Assembly: GCA_013540595.1 (NCBI GenBank)
Contig: JABXKE010000002.1
Span: forward strand, 434,050 to 498,049
From: Pyrodictium sp.
GTDB taxonomy: Archaea; Thermoproteota; Thermoprotei_A; Sulfolobales; Pyrodictiaceae
Length of the DNA stretch: 64,000 nucleotides
Direction: 5' to 3'
Numbering within the stretch: the first letter of the stretch is position 1; each line of letters starts with the position of its first letter. This document shows, in pieces, positions 36,949-44,922 of the stretch. Made by a program: the position numbers and the translations under genes. The notes under the pieces were generated by a model. That model saw only the letters and a list, made by a program, of their open reading frames with translations, had not been told where the DNA came from and made no database searches.

Positions 36949-37797
36949 GTGCCGGCCATGAGTAAGAAACCTAGAATATTAGTAACTAACGATGATGGTA
37001 TACATAGTCCAGGTCTGAGACTACTCTACGAAGCCGTTAAGCCTCTTGGAAGAGTATATGTCCTCGCGCCAGAAACCCCGAAGAGCGCTAGTAGTCTGGG
37101 TATAACACTACATAAGCCTCTAAGGATAATAAAGACTAAGCTCTGGAACGATACATCAATATACATGACTAATGGAACCCCAAGCGATATAATATACTTG
37201 GCTCTAGAAGAGTTGAGTCCACACTTCGACCTTGTGGTCTCCGGCGTTAACATAGGCGACAATACGAGCATACAAACCATTCTCTCAAGTGGAACCATAG
37301 GCGCCGCTGCGCAAGCAGCACTACTCGGCATTCCAGGAATCGCATTCTCCATGGATGTAACTGATGCAACAGAAATGGAAGAAGACAGAGAGACTCGGGA
37401 TAACATAGTACGTGTAATTAGAATCATATCATCATGGGTTCTCAAGCACGGCATACCTAAGGGCGCCGATTTGCTTAGCGTGAACTTTCCCCGTCACGTG
37501 ACTAAGTCTACGGAAATTAAGATAGTGCCAGCAGCAAGGATGAAGTTCCTTCAGAAAGTTAGTGTGTTATTCGACCCTAGAGGGAGGAAGTACTATTGGC
37601 TTTATGGGACCATGGTTGATCCTGAGCCTGGAACTGACATCTATGCTGTCCACGTAGAGAAGGCTATTGCAATAACACCCCTAACACTAGACCTTAACAT
37701 ACACGGTGAGAACTGGGATAATGTGAAATCAGCACTAGAGTCTTTAGCAAGGCTTCTCAGAGAACACCTCGAAGGAGAAGAAAGAGAAAACAGATAG
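36949..37797 (+). CDS. surE: 5'/3'-nucleotidase SurE
   Basis: SurE is a metal-dependent phosphatase that hydrolyses nucleoside 5'- and 3'-monophosphates and protects against stress. The 282-residue protein has the N-terminal metal site LVTNDDGIHSPGL with adjacent Asp residues near 15-16, then APETPKSASSLGIT, LVVSGVNIGDNTS (Asn metal ligand), and SGTIGAAAQAALLGIPGIAFS, and the VNFP segment. All catalytic parts are present. The first codons vary; ATGs occur at codon 4 (MSKKPRILVT). It precedes the GC-rich island at 37.8 kb by about 25 bases. Confidence 0.93.
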   Translation: MPAMSKKPRILVTNDDGIHSPGLRLLYEAVKPLGRVYVLAPETPKSASSLGITLHKPLRIIKTKLWNDTSIYMTNGTPSDIIYLALEELSPHFDLVVSGVNIGDNTSIQTILSSGTIGAAAQAALLGIPGIAFSMDVTDATEMEEDRETRDNIVRVIRIISSWVLKHGIPKGADLLSVNFPRHVTKSTEIKIVPAARMKFLQKVSVLFDPRGRKYYWLYGTMVDPEPGTDIYAVHVEKAIAITPLTLDLNIHGENWDNVKSALESLARLLREHLEGEERENR

Positions 37798-37824
37798 CCG
37801 CCCACTTCCCCTAGTACTATGTAT

Positions 37825-37932
37825 CTGGGGGTGGTGGCCCGGCTGACACCCTACCCGGCGCACACGCCGGCTAGATGATGCCGGGTCCGACCTCGGGGCC
37901 GCTTGGCCCTACATCTTCTTCCAAACCAGATC
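37825..37932. ncRNA. GC-rich structured element, possible untranslated RNA
   Basis: This stretch of about 100 bp is much richer in G+C than its surroundings, a mark of structured RNA in hyperthermophiles. It holds three alternative strong hairpins on the same GCCGG/CCGGC repeats: CCGGCG-CACA-CGCCGG, CCGGC-TAGATGAT-GCCGG and ACCCGGC...GCCGGGT, plus GGGCC-GCTT-GGCCC. The whole is framed by ATCTGG and CCAGAT. It fits no tRNA, 5S, SRP or RNase P pattern, and the 15-nt ACA spacing of H/ACA RNAs does not work on either strand. It could also be a transcription stop for surE. Strand is undecided. Confidence 0.4.
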
Positions 37933-37954
37933 TAGGAAAATGGGCTGAAGACTG

Positions 37955-38161
37955 TTGGTATGCAAGATCATTATTACACGTATAGAAGTAAAGGATAATA
38001 TTAGAAATTGCGGTAGAGACCTTTGCCCTTTCGAAGCTGTAAGATTCAATGATGACCAAATAGTTGTTGATATAGAGCGTTGCACAGGTTGCCTGGCTTG
38101 CATGGCTTTGTGCGGCCCTGACAGCATTAAGGTTTATACAGAGTGGGTTTGTAAGGAATAG
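37955..38161 (+). CDS. Small single-cluster ferredoxin-like protein
   Basis: The protein of 68 residues contains one complete 4Fe-4S binding motif, CTGCLACMALCGP (CxxCxxCxxxCxP), at about residues 43-54. A first cluster motif is reduced to two Cys residues (NCGRDLCPFEAVRF) and is probably not able to bind a cluster. It would act as a cytosolic electron carrier. The start is TTG at 37955, with no ATG nearby. It lies between the GC-rich island and the amidohydrolase-like gene on the same strand. Confidence 0.7.
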   Translation: MVCKIIITRIEVKDNIRNCGRDLCPFEAVRFNDDQIVVDIERCTGCLACMALCGPDSIKVYTEWVCKE

Positions 38162-38214
38162 CCGTCTACACTTATCTTCCCTAGTGCTAACCAGCTAAGG
38201 TAGGGTGTAACTAG

Positions 38215-39222
38215 ATGAGCATACGTTTGCTCTTTGTAGACGTGTACTGGTTCAATGAGAACGGTGTGCTTGAGGGACCTGGCTACATAGCTTTAAGGTC
38301 TGGTATAATAGAAGGTATGGGTATAGGTGAACCACCTGAGGAGATGCAGTATGCTGAATACCTTGCAGGAGGCAGTGGTAGAGTAGTACTTCCAGGTTTT
38401 ATTCTTGGACCTATAGTCCCTGAGACATACATGTTTAAGGACGCTATCAGCGTTTATGATGCCTTGGATATTGTTAAGGGGTCAAGCAGGATCTCGAAGT
38501 ATATTGCTAATTTAGGTAGTGAAGAGGCCTATTATGCTTCATTAATGATGTTCTATGAGGCAGCGATGAATGGTTATACGAGCGTCATAGCAGTATCACC
38601 TAATGCTGGTGCTGTGACTCGAGCCCTAGAGGACTCTGGCTTATACGGATTAGTACTTGTGCCAGAAGAATGTGGCTACTACCATGGTGGGCTCTCGGCT
38701 AGTGAACAGACTAGCTTACAACGTGTGAAATTAGGCAAGATATACTGCCGTAGTAGGCCTAAAGGTGAAGGTGTCGAATTAGCTGACGATGGGCTAGTAT
38801 ATGTGGAAGGAGAGCCGCTATTTGAGTTGCCGCCATGGAATGGCGAAGCTGTTCCCGGGCCTGGTACTGCATTGGCCGCAAATCCATGGCCTCTACTATC
38901 CGGGCTTTATAAGTTGGAGCCTCTAAAGGTTTACAAGCAATTAACCCTAACTGGGTACTATCTACTTGACAGCTCTTACCAGTTGTATAAAGGACAAGCA
39001 AACCTTGTTGTAGTAGACTCTAGTGAGCCTCCTAGCTGGCTTATCCCTCAGCGCGGCATTACAGTGAAGTACTTGTCTCCTTCAAGGCCACGCGTAGAGA
39101 CCGTTGTATCTATGGGGAGAATAGTTATTGACGGTGGCGAGCACATGTATATAGGTTCGTCGAAGGCTGATGAGGCTAGAAAGAAGCTTTCAAAGCTATT
39201 AAGAAGCTTTACAGATGATTAA
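38215..39222 (+). CDS. Amidohydrolase-like protein lacking the metal-binding residues
   Basis: The 335-residue protein has the general layout of a cyclic amidohydrolase: an N-terminal beta strand unit (LLFVDVYWFNENGVLEGPGYIAL), then VVLPGFILGPIVPE where active enzymes have PGFIDxHxH, and a C-terminal unit (GQANLVVVDSSEPPSWL; ETVVSMGRIVIDGG). The His-x-His pair is absent and no equivalent His/Asp cluster is visible, so it is probably not a metal hydrolase. It may be a regulatory or structural relative. It follows the ferredoxin-like gene by 53 bases. Confidence 0.65.
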   Translation: MSIRLLFVDVYWFNENGVLEGPGYIALRSGIIEGMGIGEPPEEMQYAEYLAGGSGRVVLPGFILGPIVPETYMFKDAISVYDALDIVKGSSRISKYIANLGSEEAYYASLMMFYEAAMNGYTSVIAVSPNAGAVTRALEDSGLYGLVLVPEECGYYHGGLSASEQTSLQRVKLGKIYCRSRPKGEGVELADDGLVYVEGEPLFELPPWNGEAVPGPGTALAANPWPLLSGLYKLEPLKVYKQLTLTGYYLLDSSYQLYKGQANLVVVDSSEPPSWLIPQRGITVKYLSPSRPRVETVVSMGRIVIDGGEHMYIGSSKADEARKKLSKLLRSFTDD

Positions 39223-39361
39223 CCACTGGGTAATAGTATTTAAACAATCTGATACCAATCTGATACTTTTGTAACTATAATAATTGATGAGTTGTTATAT
39301 CCAGTATAATGGATTAATTTACGAGGTAAAAACCTATAGACTGGTGGAGGGGGAGCCCCTC

Positions 39362-39754
39362 CTATTCCAAATGTCTTGTAGCTGTTCTCCTTTCTACTCT
39401 CTGAGCCTTTAGTGCTGCAGCAATATAGTCGAAAGCCTTCTCGGGATCCGTATGCTTGCCGCAACTGTAAACGTCCACTGTTGCAAAGCCATATTCTGGC
39501 CACGTATGTATTGTTATGTGACTCTCTAGGACTATTGCCACTACACTAACGCCCTCTCCGATCTTCCAGCTACGCACATCCAATAATGTCATGTTGCCTA
39601 TCCTTGCTGCATTAATGACTATTTGGCGCAGTCTTTCTTCGTTTGATAGTACTGACTGATCACAGCCATATAAGTTGCCGTAGACATGTACACCGTACAC
39701 TCTCGGTTCTCCTGGCATAGGTTCCGGCCGTGGCTTGATGGTGTGTATTTGCAT
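39362..39754 (-). CDS. SpeH-family pyruvoyl decarboxylase (S-adenosylmethionine or arginine decarboxylase)
   Basis: This is a self-cleaving pyruvoyl enzyme. Proenzyme cleavage would occur at Glu77-Ser78 in [19 protein letters not shown], giving a Ser-derived pyruvoyl group; Cys98 (VDVYSCG) is the conserved proton donor. The protein has 130 residues, normal for SpeH. In Crenarchaeota two paralogues exist, one for S-adenosylmethionine and one for arginine decarboxylation, and the sequence alone does not tell them apart. Either serves polyamine synthesis. The start ATG at 39754 lies inside the 3' end of the upstream gene, an overlap of 95 bases. Confidence 0.87.
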   Translation of the reverse strand: MQIHTIKPRPEPMPGEPRVYGVHVYGNLYGCDQSVLSNEERLRQIVINAARIGNMTLLDVRSWKIGEGVSVVAIVLESHITIHTWPEYGFATVDVYSCGKHTDPEKAFDYIAAALKAQRVERRTATRHLE

Positions 39755-40451
39755 GTCTACTCACCAGGAGGGGGTTATAACCCCTTATCTCTGGGTTTTC
39801 TATGAGTATTTTTTGTGCTTTCATTATTATGTCTATTAGGCTTTTTATGTCTCTTGGTGGCATGTTTCTGTAGCCTTTGAGCATCTTGTATGCCTTGACT
39901 TCTTTTATCATTTCTTCCGCATCTTGTTCTGTGAATGGTGCTACTCTGAAGCTTACATCCCTGAATAATTCGACGAATATTCCTCCGAGACCGAACATTA
40001 TTGTTGGGCCAAAGACGGGGTCGCGTATTCCTCCAACGACGACTTCTATGGCGCCTTTTGGGGCCATGGCTTGTACTAGTACGCCTTCGATCTGTGCGCC
40101 TGGCACGTGCCTCTTAGCGTTCTCTATTATCTGCTTGAATGCCTCTTTGACTTCCTCAGGTGTGTTTAGTCCTACTACAACTCCTCCAATGTCACTCTTG
40201 TGTATTATTTGGGGACTAACTATCTTTAACACCACGGGGTACCCTATTTTTTCAGCTATGCTGACTGCTTCCTCGGCGTCTCTTGCCAGCCCGTAGCCTG
40301 GTATTGGGGTATTGTATGCCTCTAGGAGCTGCATAGCTTCGTGCTCTAATAGCTTGTTCCTGCCAGAGGCCAATGCCTTCTCTATGATTTCACGTGGGGT
40401 AACCATGCTCTTACACCCTCGTCCTCCTTTGTAGCCGTTGTGTTCAACCAT
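39660..40451 (-). CDS. ADP-forming acyl-CoA synthetase beta subunit (ATP-grasp), C-terminus abnormal
   Basis: The ATP-grasp subunit of acetate:CoA ligase (ADP-forming) makes ATP from acyl-CoA during peptide and pyruvate fermentation. The 263-residue frame has [43 protein letters not shown] and [20 protein letters not shown], all typical. Near the end, [13 protein letters not shown] should continue with a short acidic strand, but the frame then runs 32 unrelated residues through the start of the speH-family gene. The natural C-terminus appears lost or frame-shifted. No alpha subunit is next to it. The start ATG at 40451 precedes [10 protein letters not shown] at codon 16, which is an alternative. 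Confidence 0.82.
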   Translation of the reverse strand: MVEHNGYKGGRGCKSMVTPREIIEKALASGRNKLLEHEAMQLLEAYNTPIPGYGLARDAEEAVSIAEKIGYPVVLKIVSPQIIHKSDIGGVVVGLNTPEEVKEAFKQIIENAKRHVPGAQIEGVLVQAMAPKGAIEVVVGGIRDPVFGPTIMFGLGGIFVELFRDVSFRVAPFTEQDAEEMIKEVKAYKMLKGYRNMPPRDIKSLIDIIMKAQKILIENPEIRGYNPLLVSRHANTHHQATAGTYARRTESVRCTCLRQLIWL

Positions 40452-40485
40452 TTTAGAACTGGTGTCTAGCCAAGAATAATAAGTT

Positions 40486-40593
40486 CTCCCTGGATAAGTG
40501 ACTATACGACCAGGGAGTTTTACTCTAAGCTGTGGAGCTTGTCCTGGCCACTGCGCGTCTCTGTAACGTTACCTGCTGGCTTGGCTACCAGCA
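40486..40593. promoter_or_regulatory. Three palindromic elements between divergent genes
   Basis: In the 189-bp gap between the acyl-CoA synthetase subunit and the nucleotidyltransferase there are three symmetric elements: CTCCCTGG (40486-40493) with CCAGGGAG (40510-40517) followed by TTTT; the perfect palindrome GTAACGTTAC (40563-40572); and TGCTGG (40574-40579) with CCAGCA (40588-40593). The first could be a hairpin or an operator; the second and third are typical operator sizes. They lie upstream of both genes. No RNA or protein gene fits here. Confidence 0.4.
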
Positions 40594-40640
40594 CCATACT
40601 GATATTCATTATGTTACTATTATTAGCACTAGGTGGGTGA

Positions 40641-41393
40641 TTGAGGGTGGTCGTTCCCAGGACGGCTATAGTCTTGGCTGCAGGTGAGGGGAAGAGGCTA
40701 GGTGGACGGAAGATATTTGTTAAGGTGCAGGGTAGGCCGCTGATATGGTACCCCTTAACTGTTCTTCACTTAATTGGTGTTAGTGAGTTCTTTATAGTCA
40801 CGAGGCGTGAATACATTAGTGATTTGTCGCGTGTAGTGGCTAGTATTACTGGTCCTAATGCATTCAACATCATTGTGAACGAGGAGGCTTGGAGAGAGAA
40901 TGGCCACAGCCTAGTGCTAGGCTTGAAGAGGCTTGGGCTTCGACACGCCTTCGTGTCTATGAGTGACCACGTATACTCACCAATTATACCAATGAGAGTA
41001 GCTGCAGGGTATCACGGCTGGGAGGCCTACAGCGTTGCTTGCGATGCTACTCCAGACTACGTAGACGTTGATGAGGCCACAAAGGTTTCTGCTATACCAC
41101 CACTACTGCATAGTGTTGGAAAGGAGCTGAAGTCTTGGCTCTGTATAGACGCAGGAGTCCACGCTGTCCATGATACTTGGTACATGGTTAATGAAGCTCT
41201 CTCTGCGTATAAAGGGGGTGTACTCAAGCTGAACACTCTCGTAAGGCATGTTGCCTCGAAGAAGGTTGTGCGTGTTGAAATCTTTAAGGGTATTCCTTGG
41301 ACTGAGATCGATACTCCCCGGGACTTAGAGGAGGCAGAGAAGGGTGTTAGGAGGGGTGTTGTAGACCATGTCATCAGCTGGGCTAGAAGGTAG
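40641..41393 (+). CDS. MobA-like nucleotidyltransferase, probable CTP:inositol-1-phosphate cytidylyltransferase
   Basis: The sequence starts with a sugar-nucleotidyltransferase motif, AIVLAAGEGKRLGGRKIFVKV (GxGxR...K), then LYPLT-like WYPLTVL, and a catalytic Asp pair in SMSDHVY and EIDTPRDLEE. Length is 250. Its gene overlaps by 26 bases a CDP-alcohol phosphotransferase gene, the arrangement expected for making CDP-inositol and then di-myo-inositol phosphate phosphate. In other hyperthermophiles the two activities are fused; here they are separate. The start TTG at 40641 follows AGGTGGGTGA. The function is inferred from this pairing and from ino1. Confidence 0.8.
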   Translation: MRVVVPRTAIVLAAGEGKRLGGRKIFVKVQGRPLIWYPLTVLHLIGVSEFFIVTRREYISDLSRVVASITGPNAFNIIVNEEAWRENGHSLVLGLKRLGLRHAFVSMSDHVYSPIIPMRVAAGYHGWEAYSVACDATPDYVDVDEATKVSAIPPLLHSVGKELKSWLCIDAGVHAVHDTWYMVNEALSAYKGGVLKLNTLVRHVASKKVVRVEIFKGIPWTEIDTPRDLEEAEKGVRRGVVDHVISWARR

Positions 41394-42018
41394 AGCAGAG
41401 CTTGTAAAGCCTACTGATGGCGTTGTGTCGAGGCTAGTTAACCGGCGCATATCGACAAGGATAAGCTTATTCATAGCGAGGTATGCTTCTCCAAGTCCTG
41501 ACCTTGTAAGCGTTATAGCTGCTGCTCTCGTCGCGCTAGGAGGAGCTTTGTTTGCGTCTGGCAGGCCTCTATTAGGAGGCGTTGTTGCACAGCTAGGCTC
41601 AATTATTGATGGCGTTGACGGCGAGATTGCAAGGCTGACCGGGAGGCAGAGCAAAGCGGGCGGTTTCTTTGATACAATGCTTGACAGGCTGGCTGATATA
41701 GCGTTAATACTCGGCGTGAGCATGGCCGCAATGTATTTTCTATCTCCTCAGATTGCGCTCGCTCTTGCCGTGCTTGCAGTGAGTGCTGATCTACTTGTGT
41801 CATACTTGCATGCTGTAGGGGAGAAGGTTTCAGGCAGTCATCCAGCACTTATAGGTAGGATACCGAATATTGCTGGCCGTGATACCAGGATCTTCATTCT
41901 ATTCCTAGCCGGCATTACTGGAGCCATCTGGCAAGGACTACTAGTAATGACCATTTTGTCGTACTTCTATGTTGTAGCTAAGAGCATAGAGATCCTAAGA
42001 TACTTAGAGTCAAAGTAG
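41368..42018 (+). CDS. CDP-alcohol phosphotransferase, probable di-myo-inositol-phosphate-phosphate synthase
   Basis: This membrane protein of 216 residues has the CDP-alcohol signature in IDGVDGEIARLTGRQSKAG with GFFDTMLDRLAD, that is D-x2-D-G-x2-A-R-x8-G-x3-D-x3-D. Five or six membrane helices follow. It would join CDP-inositol to inositol 1-phosphate to give the phosphorylated precursor of di-myo-inositol phosphate, a solute made by organisms growing above about 80 degrees. The overlap with the cytidylyltransferase gene (26 bases) implies coupled translation. The phosphatase for the last step is not obvious in the window. Confidence 0.78.
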   Translation: MSSAGLEGRAELVKPTDGVVSRLVNRRISTRISLFIARYASPSPDLVSVIAAALVALGGALFASGRPLLGGVVAQLGSIIDGVDGEIARLTGRQSKAGGFFDTMLDRLADIALILGVSMAAMYFLSPQIALALAVLAVSADLLVSYLHAVGEKVSGSHPALIGRIPNIAGRDTRIFILFLAGITGAIWQGLLVMTILSYFYVVAKSIEILRYLESK

Positions 42019-42078
42019 AGACCAGTGCTGACAATGTAACAGTATCAAGAACAAGTGATAGGGGTCGCCATCGCTGGG

Positions 42079-42152
42079 CGTCAACATAAGAATAGCGTTC
42101 AGCGTCGGTGATCCCGCTCATCCCCACCCAGCACAGTTTTCCGTGCCGTAGT
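42079..42152 (+). ncRNA. Weak H/ACA-like RNA candidate
   Basis: In the 240-bp gap after the phosphotransferase gene, GCTGGG (5') pairs with CCCAGC (3'), and ACA follows the stem at once. A short upper stem AGCG/CGCT ends 14 bases before the ACA, within the 14-16 range of H/ACA guides. The left pocket would be long (about 15 bases) and the stems are short, so chance is possible. The rest of the gap holds nothing I can name. Confidence 0.25.
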
Positions 42153-42258
42153 AGTACTAAAAACAAAAACTTTCCCAGGCTAATAAGTTAGAGAGGATAT
42201 CTCTAACCGCTTTGCATCTTAGGCAACGACTAGTGCCTGGGGATGTTGTATATTTCCT

Positions 42259-44160
42259 TTACTGTGCTTCAGGCTTTGCCTTAGGCTCTTCCTTTCTCTC
42301 CTTTTTCTGGATTACCAATGGTAGACCACGCTCTATTCTTACCTGAGCTGTTCTCGCTAGTTCTCTCACAATGTCCGTCTTAGTTACGACGCCAACCACC
42401 CTGCCCTCCTCATCAACAACTGGTATACCGTCAACGTTGTACTCTTCCATGAGTTTTATAGCTTTGACCACATCGTCAGAGGTCTTAACGTGTACGTCGC
42501 GTAGTGGCACCATAGCATCCATTACTAATAGTGGTGTAACCTTCACATAGCGCCCTTTCCTGGCTGCTCCTCTGACTAGTTTGCGTACCCAGACGAGCCT
42601 CCTACTCTTTACTCCCGTTACTGCATCTTCATATGCTACGAAGGGCAGTCTGTTTGCTGATATTACACCCACTATTCTTGAGCCATCATAGACTGTTAGT
42701 GCGTCAAGGTAGAATGTTTGCATTTCCTTCACAGCATGGTATAGGCTGTGGTGTGGATGTACTATGCCTATTCTCCCTGGAGTCATTACGTTTTCTACTT
42801 TTGCTCTGCCAGCAAACTGCTTGCTATAAGCTTCTACTATAGTGTCTTTAGTTATGAAGCCTATCGGTCTATTATTCTCATCAACAACTATGGCTAGTTC
42901 AGCTTTAGCCTCAGCCATCTTTAGGGCTACTTGCTCTATGCTTTCATCAGCCTTCACTCTAGGTATGTCTGTATCCATGATATAGTCTATGAAGTACCTA
43001 TCATGTACACGGCGCCTCCATATGGGCCCCTTTAGACCAATTGCTCTTAGCATACTCCACTTAGTGACTACACCCACTACTTCACCTTTGTCGTTGACTA
43101 CGAGTAGATAATTAGTCTTGTGTCTTAGCATCATTCTACGTGCATGCTCGACGGTGTCATTGATGGTCACAGCGGGGAGTTCTGTTAGGGCTATGTCTGC
43201 AGCTCTAATACCAGCAAGAACTTCTACTTGTGGCTTAGCCACGAGTACTTGCTGTATGACCTGTTGGGTTGTAACGTAGGTCACTCGTTCTTCTGGCTTA
43301 ACTTCAATTGGTAGCACAGCCTTCTTGACTGGTCTCACTCTGCCAGGCTTTGCCCCCTCGATGTATGCTCTGGCTACATCGTAGAGGGTAAGTACTCCAA
43401 CGAGTTTGCCTGTCTCCTCGTCTATTACGGGTAATAATGGATAATCATTCTCTACCATTATCTTGGCGACATACTCTATAGGGGTCTCTGGTGTTGCGGC
43501 TGGTACGCCACGTAACATGATCCTGCGTACTTTTGCGATACTCTTTAGGCCACGCTCGCTTTCACGGTGGAAGAACCACCGGCTCGTCTCAACAAACTCC
43601 TTAAGTGAAACAAGGCCTACTGGTATAGTCTCTTCGGGGCTTCTAACGACTATCTTTGCGAGCTTTCCATGGTAAACTAGGTCGCTCCACACCTTGTTCA
43701 CTCGATCATCCTGCGTCACAATGTATTCCTCGAGGCTGTCTGTGGTCATAACTTCAGCTACAGTCTCTGCTATTGGTGCATACCCTGCAGCACGAAGCGC
43801 TCGAATTATGTCAGCTATGCTTACCACGCCTACAACGACAGGATTGTCTGGCGAGTCTAGTACTGGTAGAGCATAAACTTTCTCTTCATACATTTTCCTA
43901 ACAACTTCTTCGATGTCCTCATCCTTGTATGCTACAGGATGGTCTAGTGCTATGTCTATGGCCCTGAGATTGGAGTAATGGCTTGTTATCTGTATGATTT
44001 CTCTCCATGTTATATACCCCTTGAACTTCATGCTCTTCTCATCTTCTACGATAACAGCTATGGGCTCCTCTTCGTCACGTAGCCGTGACCTTACAAGTGT
44101 TGCTGGGACCTCACCAAGCATTACTATACGCGGCTTCCTGGCTACTTCCCATATTTTCAC
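42259..44160 (-). CDS. Eight-CBS-domain protein
   Basis: The protein consists almost wholly of eight CBS motifs, four Bateman modules: for example VVVGVVSIADIIRA, GKLVGVLTLYDVAR, GEVVGVVTKWSMLR, RPIGFITKDTIVEA, RIVGVISANRLPF and GRVVGVVTKTDIVRE. CBS pairs bind adenine nucleotides. A charged tail (KKERKEEPKAKPE) follows. The frame is open upstream to 44292, but I prefer GTG at 44160 (MKIWEVARKP), preceded by GGGGTGTTAA, giving about 634 residues; this leaves a normal spacing to the divergent GDPD gene. Eight CBS motifs without an enzyme domain is unusual. It probably forms a large nucleotide-sensing ring. Confidence 0.83.
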   Translation of the reverse strand: MKIWEVARKPRIVMLGEVPATLVRSRLRDEEEPIAVIVEDEKSMKFKGYITWREIIQITSHYSNLRAIDIALDHPVAYKDEDIEEVVRKMYEEKVYALPVLDSPDNPVVVGVVSIADIIRALRAAGYAPIAETVAEVMTTDSLEEYIVTQDDRVNKVWSDLVYHGKLAKIVVRSPEETIPVGLVSLKEFVETSRWFFHRESERGLKSIAKVRRIMLRGVPAATPETPIEYVAKIMVENDYPLLPVIDEETGKLVGVLTLYDVARAYIEGAKPGRVRPVKKAVLPIEVKPEERVTYVTTQQVIQQVLVAKPQVEVLAGIRAADIALTELPAVTINDTVEHARRMMLRHKTNYLLVVNDKGEVVGVVTKWSMLRAIGLKGPIWRRRVHDRYFIDYIMDTDIPRVKADESIEQVALKMAEAKAELAIVVDENNRPIGFITKDTIVEAYSKQFAGRAKVENVMTPGRIGIVHPHHSLYHAVKEMQTFYLDALTVYDGSRIVGVISANRLPFVAYEDAVTGVKSRRLVWVRKLVRGAARKGRYVKVTPLLVMDAMVPLRDVHVKTSDDVVKAIKLMEEYNVDGIPVVDEEGRVVGVVTKTDIVRELARTAQVRIERGLPLVIQKKERKEEPKAKPEAQ

Positions 44161-44224
44161 ATTTAACACCCCATAAGTTGAAGAGAAAGACTCCTTATTA
44201 AAAACCCATTCTTGGAGCTGAAGG

Positions 44225-44902
44225 GTGGAGGCCAGTACCACGTTGCCCTGGAAAAAGGAGCCCATACTGGTGTATGGCCATAAAGCAAACACTCTTCGCT
44301 GGGCAAAGAAATATCTTAAAGAGGGAGCTGACGGACTTGAAGTAGATATTTATCAGCGTGGCCAGAGCATCCTTGTCGAGCACACTCGCTTAGGGTCAAA
44401 ACGCCGACTATTAAGAGAGAGGATAGGCAGCGTTATTGCTAGCTTCCATGTAAAACCAGCTCTACCACTTAGAGAGTACTTGTCCCACCTCCCATTACAT
44501 GTCCCTTTAATGCTTGATCTTAAAAACCCAGTTAACCCTACATTGCTTAAAGAGGAAGTAGAGGCTGGAGGTTATAGCGTCCTTGAGGTCGTCGTTTCGT
44601 CTAGATGGCATAGCATAGCACAAGACTTGAAGGCGAGAGGCTTCGAGGTCTTGTTAAGCATAGACCATCGCCCCATGAGCTTAAAGTCCTATGAAGGCTT
44701 AGCTGATGGTGTATCAATAAATGTTTTCTATGTTGATAGTAAATTGTTGGAGGAGGCAAGAGACCTAGGGTTTAGAGTAGCCCTATGGATTATTAATGAT
44801 GTTGAAGACTTGTGCAGTTTTACTAGAGTATCCAATGATGTTATTATTGTCACAGATTACCCCAAAGTAGTCAAGAGAGAGTTAGGCAAGTGTGTAGTGT
44901 GA
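44225..44902 (+). CDS. Glycerophosphodiester phosphodiesterase-like protein
   Basis: The family hydrolyses glycerophosphodiesters with a TIM-barrel metal site. The 225-residue protein shows YGHKANTLRWAKKY (GHR-like first His), GLEVDIYQRG (E-x-D metal ligands), VEHTRLG (second His), and later LMLDLKN and FRVALWIINDVEDL (family: VxxWTVN). The catalytic His after GLEVDI is HT rather than HD. Archaeal membrane lipids use glycerol 1-phosphate, so the substrate may differ. The start GTG at 44225 follows a GAAGG ribosome site. It is divergent from the eight-CBS gene by 64 bases. Confidence 0.78.
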   Translation: MEASTTLPWKKEPILVYGHKANTLRWAKKYLKEGADGLEVDIYQRGQSILVEHTRLGSKRRLLRERIGSVIASFHVKPALPLREYLSHLPLHVPLMLDLKNPVNPTLLKEEVEAGGYSVLEVVVSSRWHSIAQDLKARGFEVLLSIDHRPMSLKSYEGLADGVSINVFYVDSKLLEEARDLGFRVALWIINDVEDLCSFTRVSNDVIIVTDYPKVVKRELGKCVV

Positions 44903-44922
44903 TTTTGTGTTCTTGTGTCGAG

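Noticed and set aside
37825-37932. A tRNA or H/ACA RNA in the island after surE
   Set aside because: No T loop or valid cloverleaf could be built, and the stem-to-ACA distance rule fails on both strands.
42019-42258. C/D box small RNA on the minus strand
   Set aside because: The candidate box C (GGATGAG) and the second box pair are too degenerate, and the spacing is wrong.
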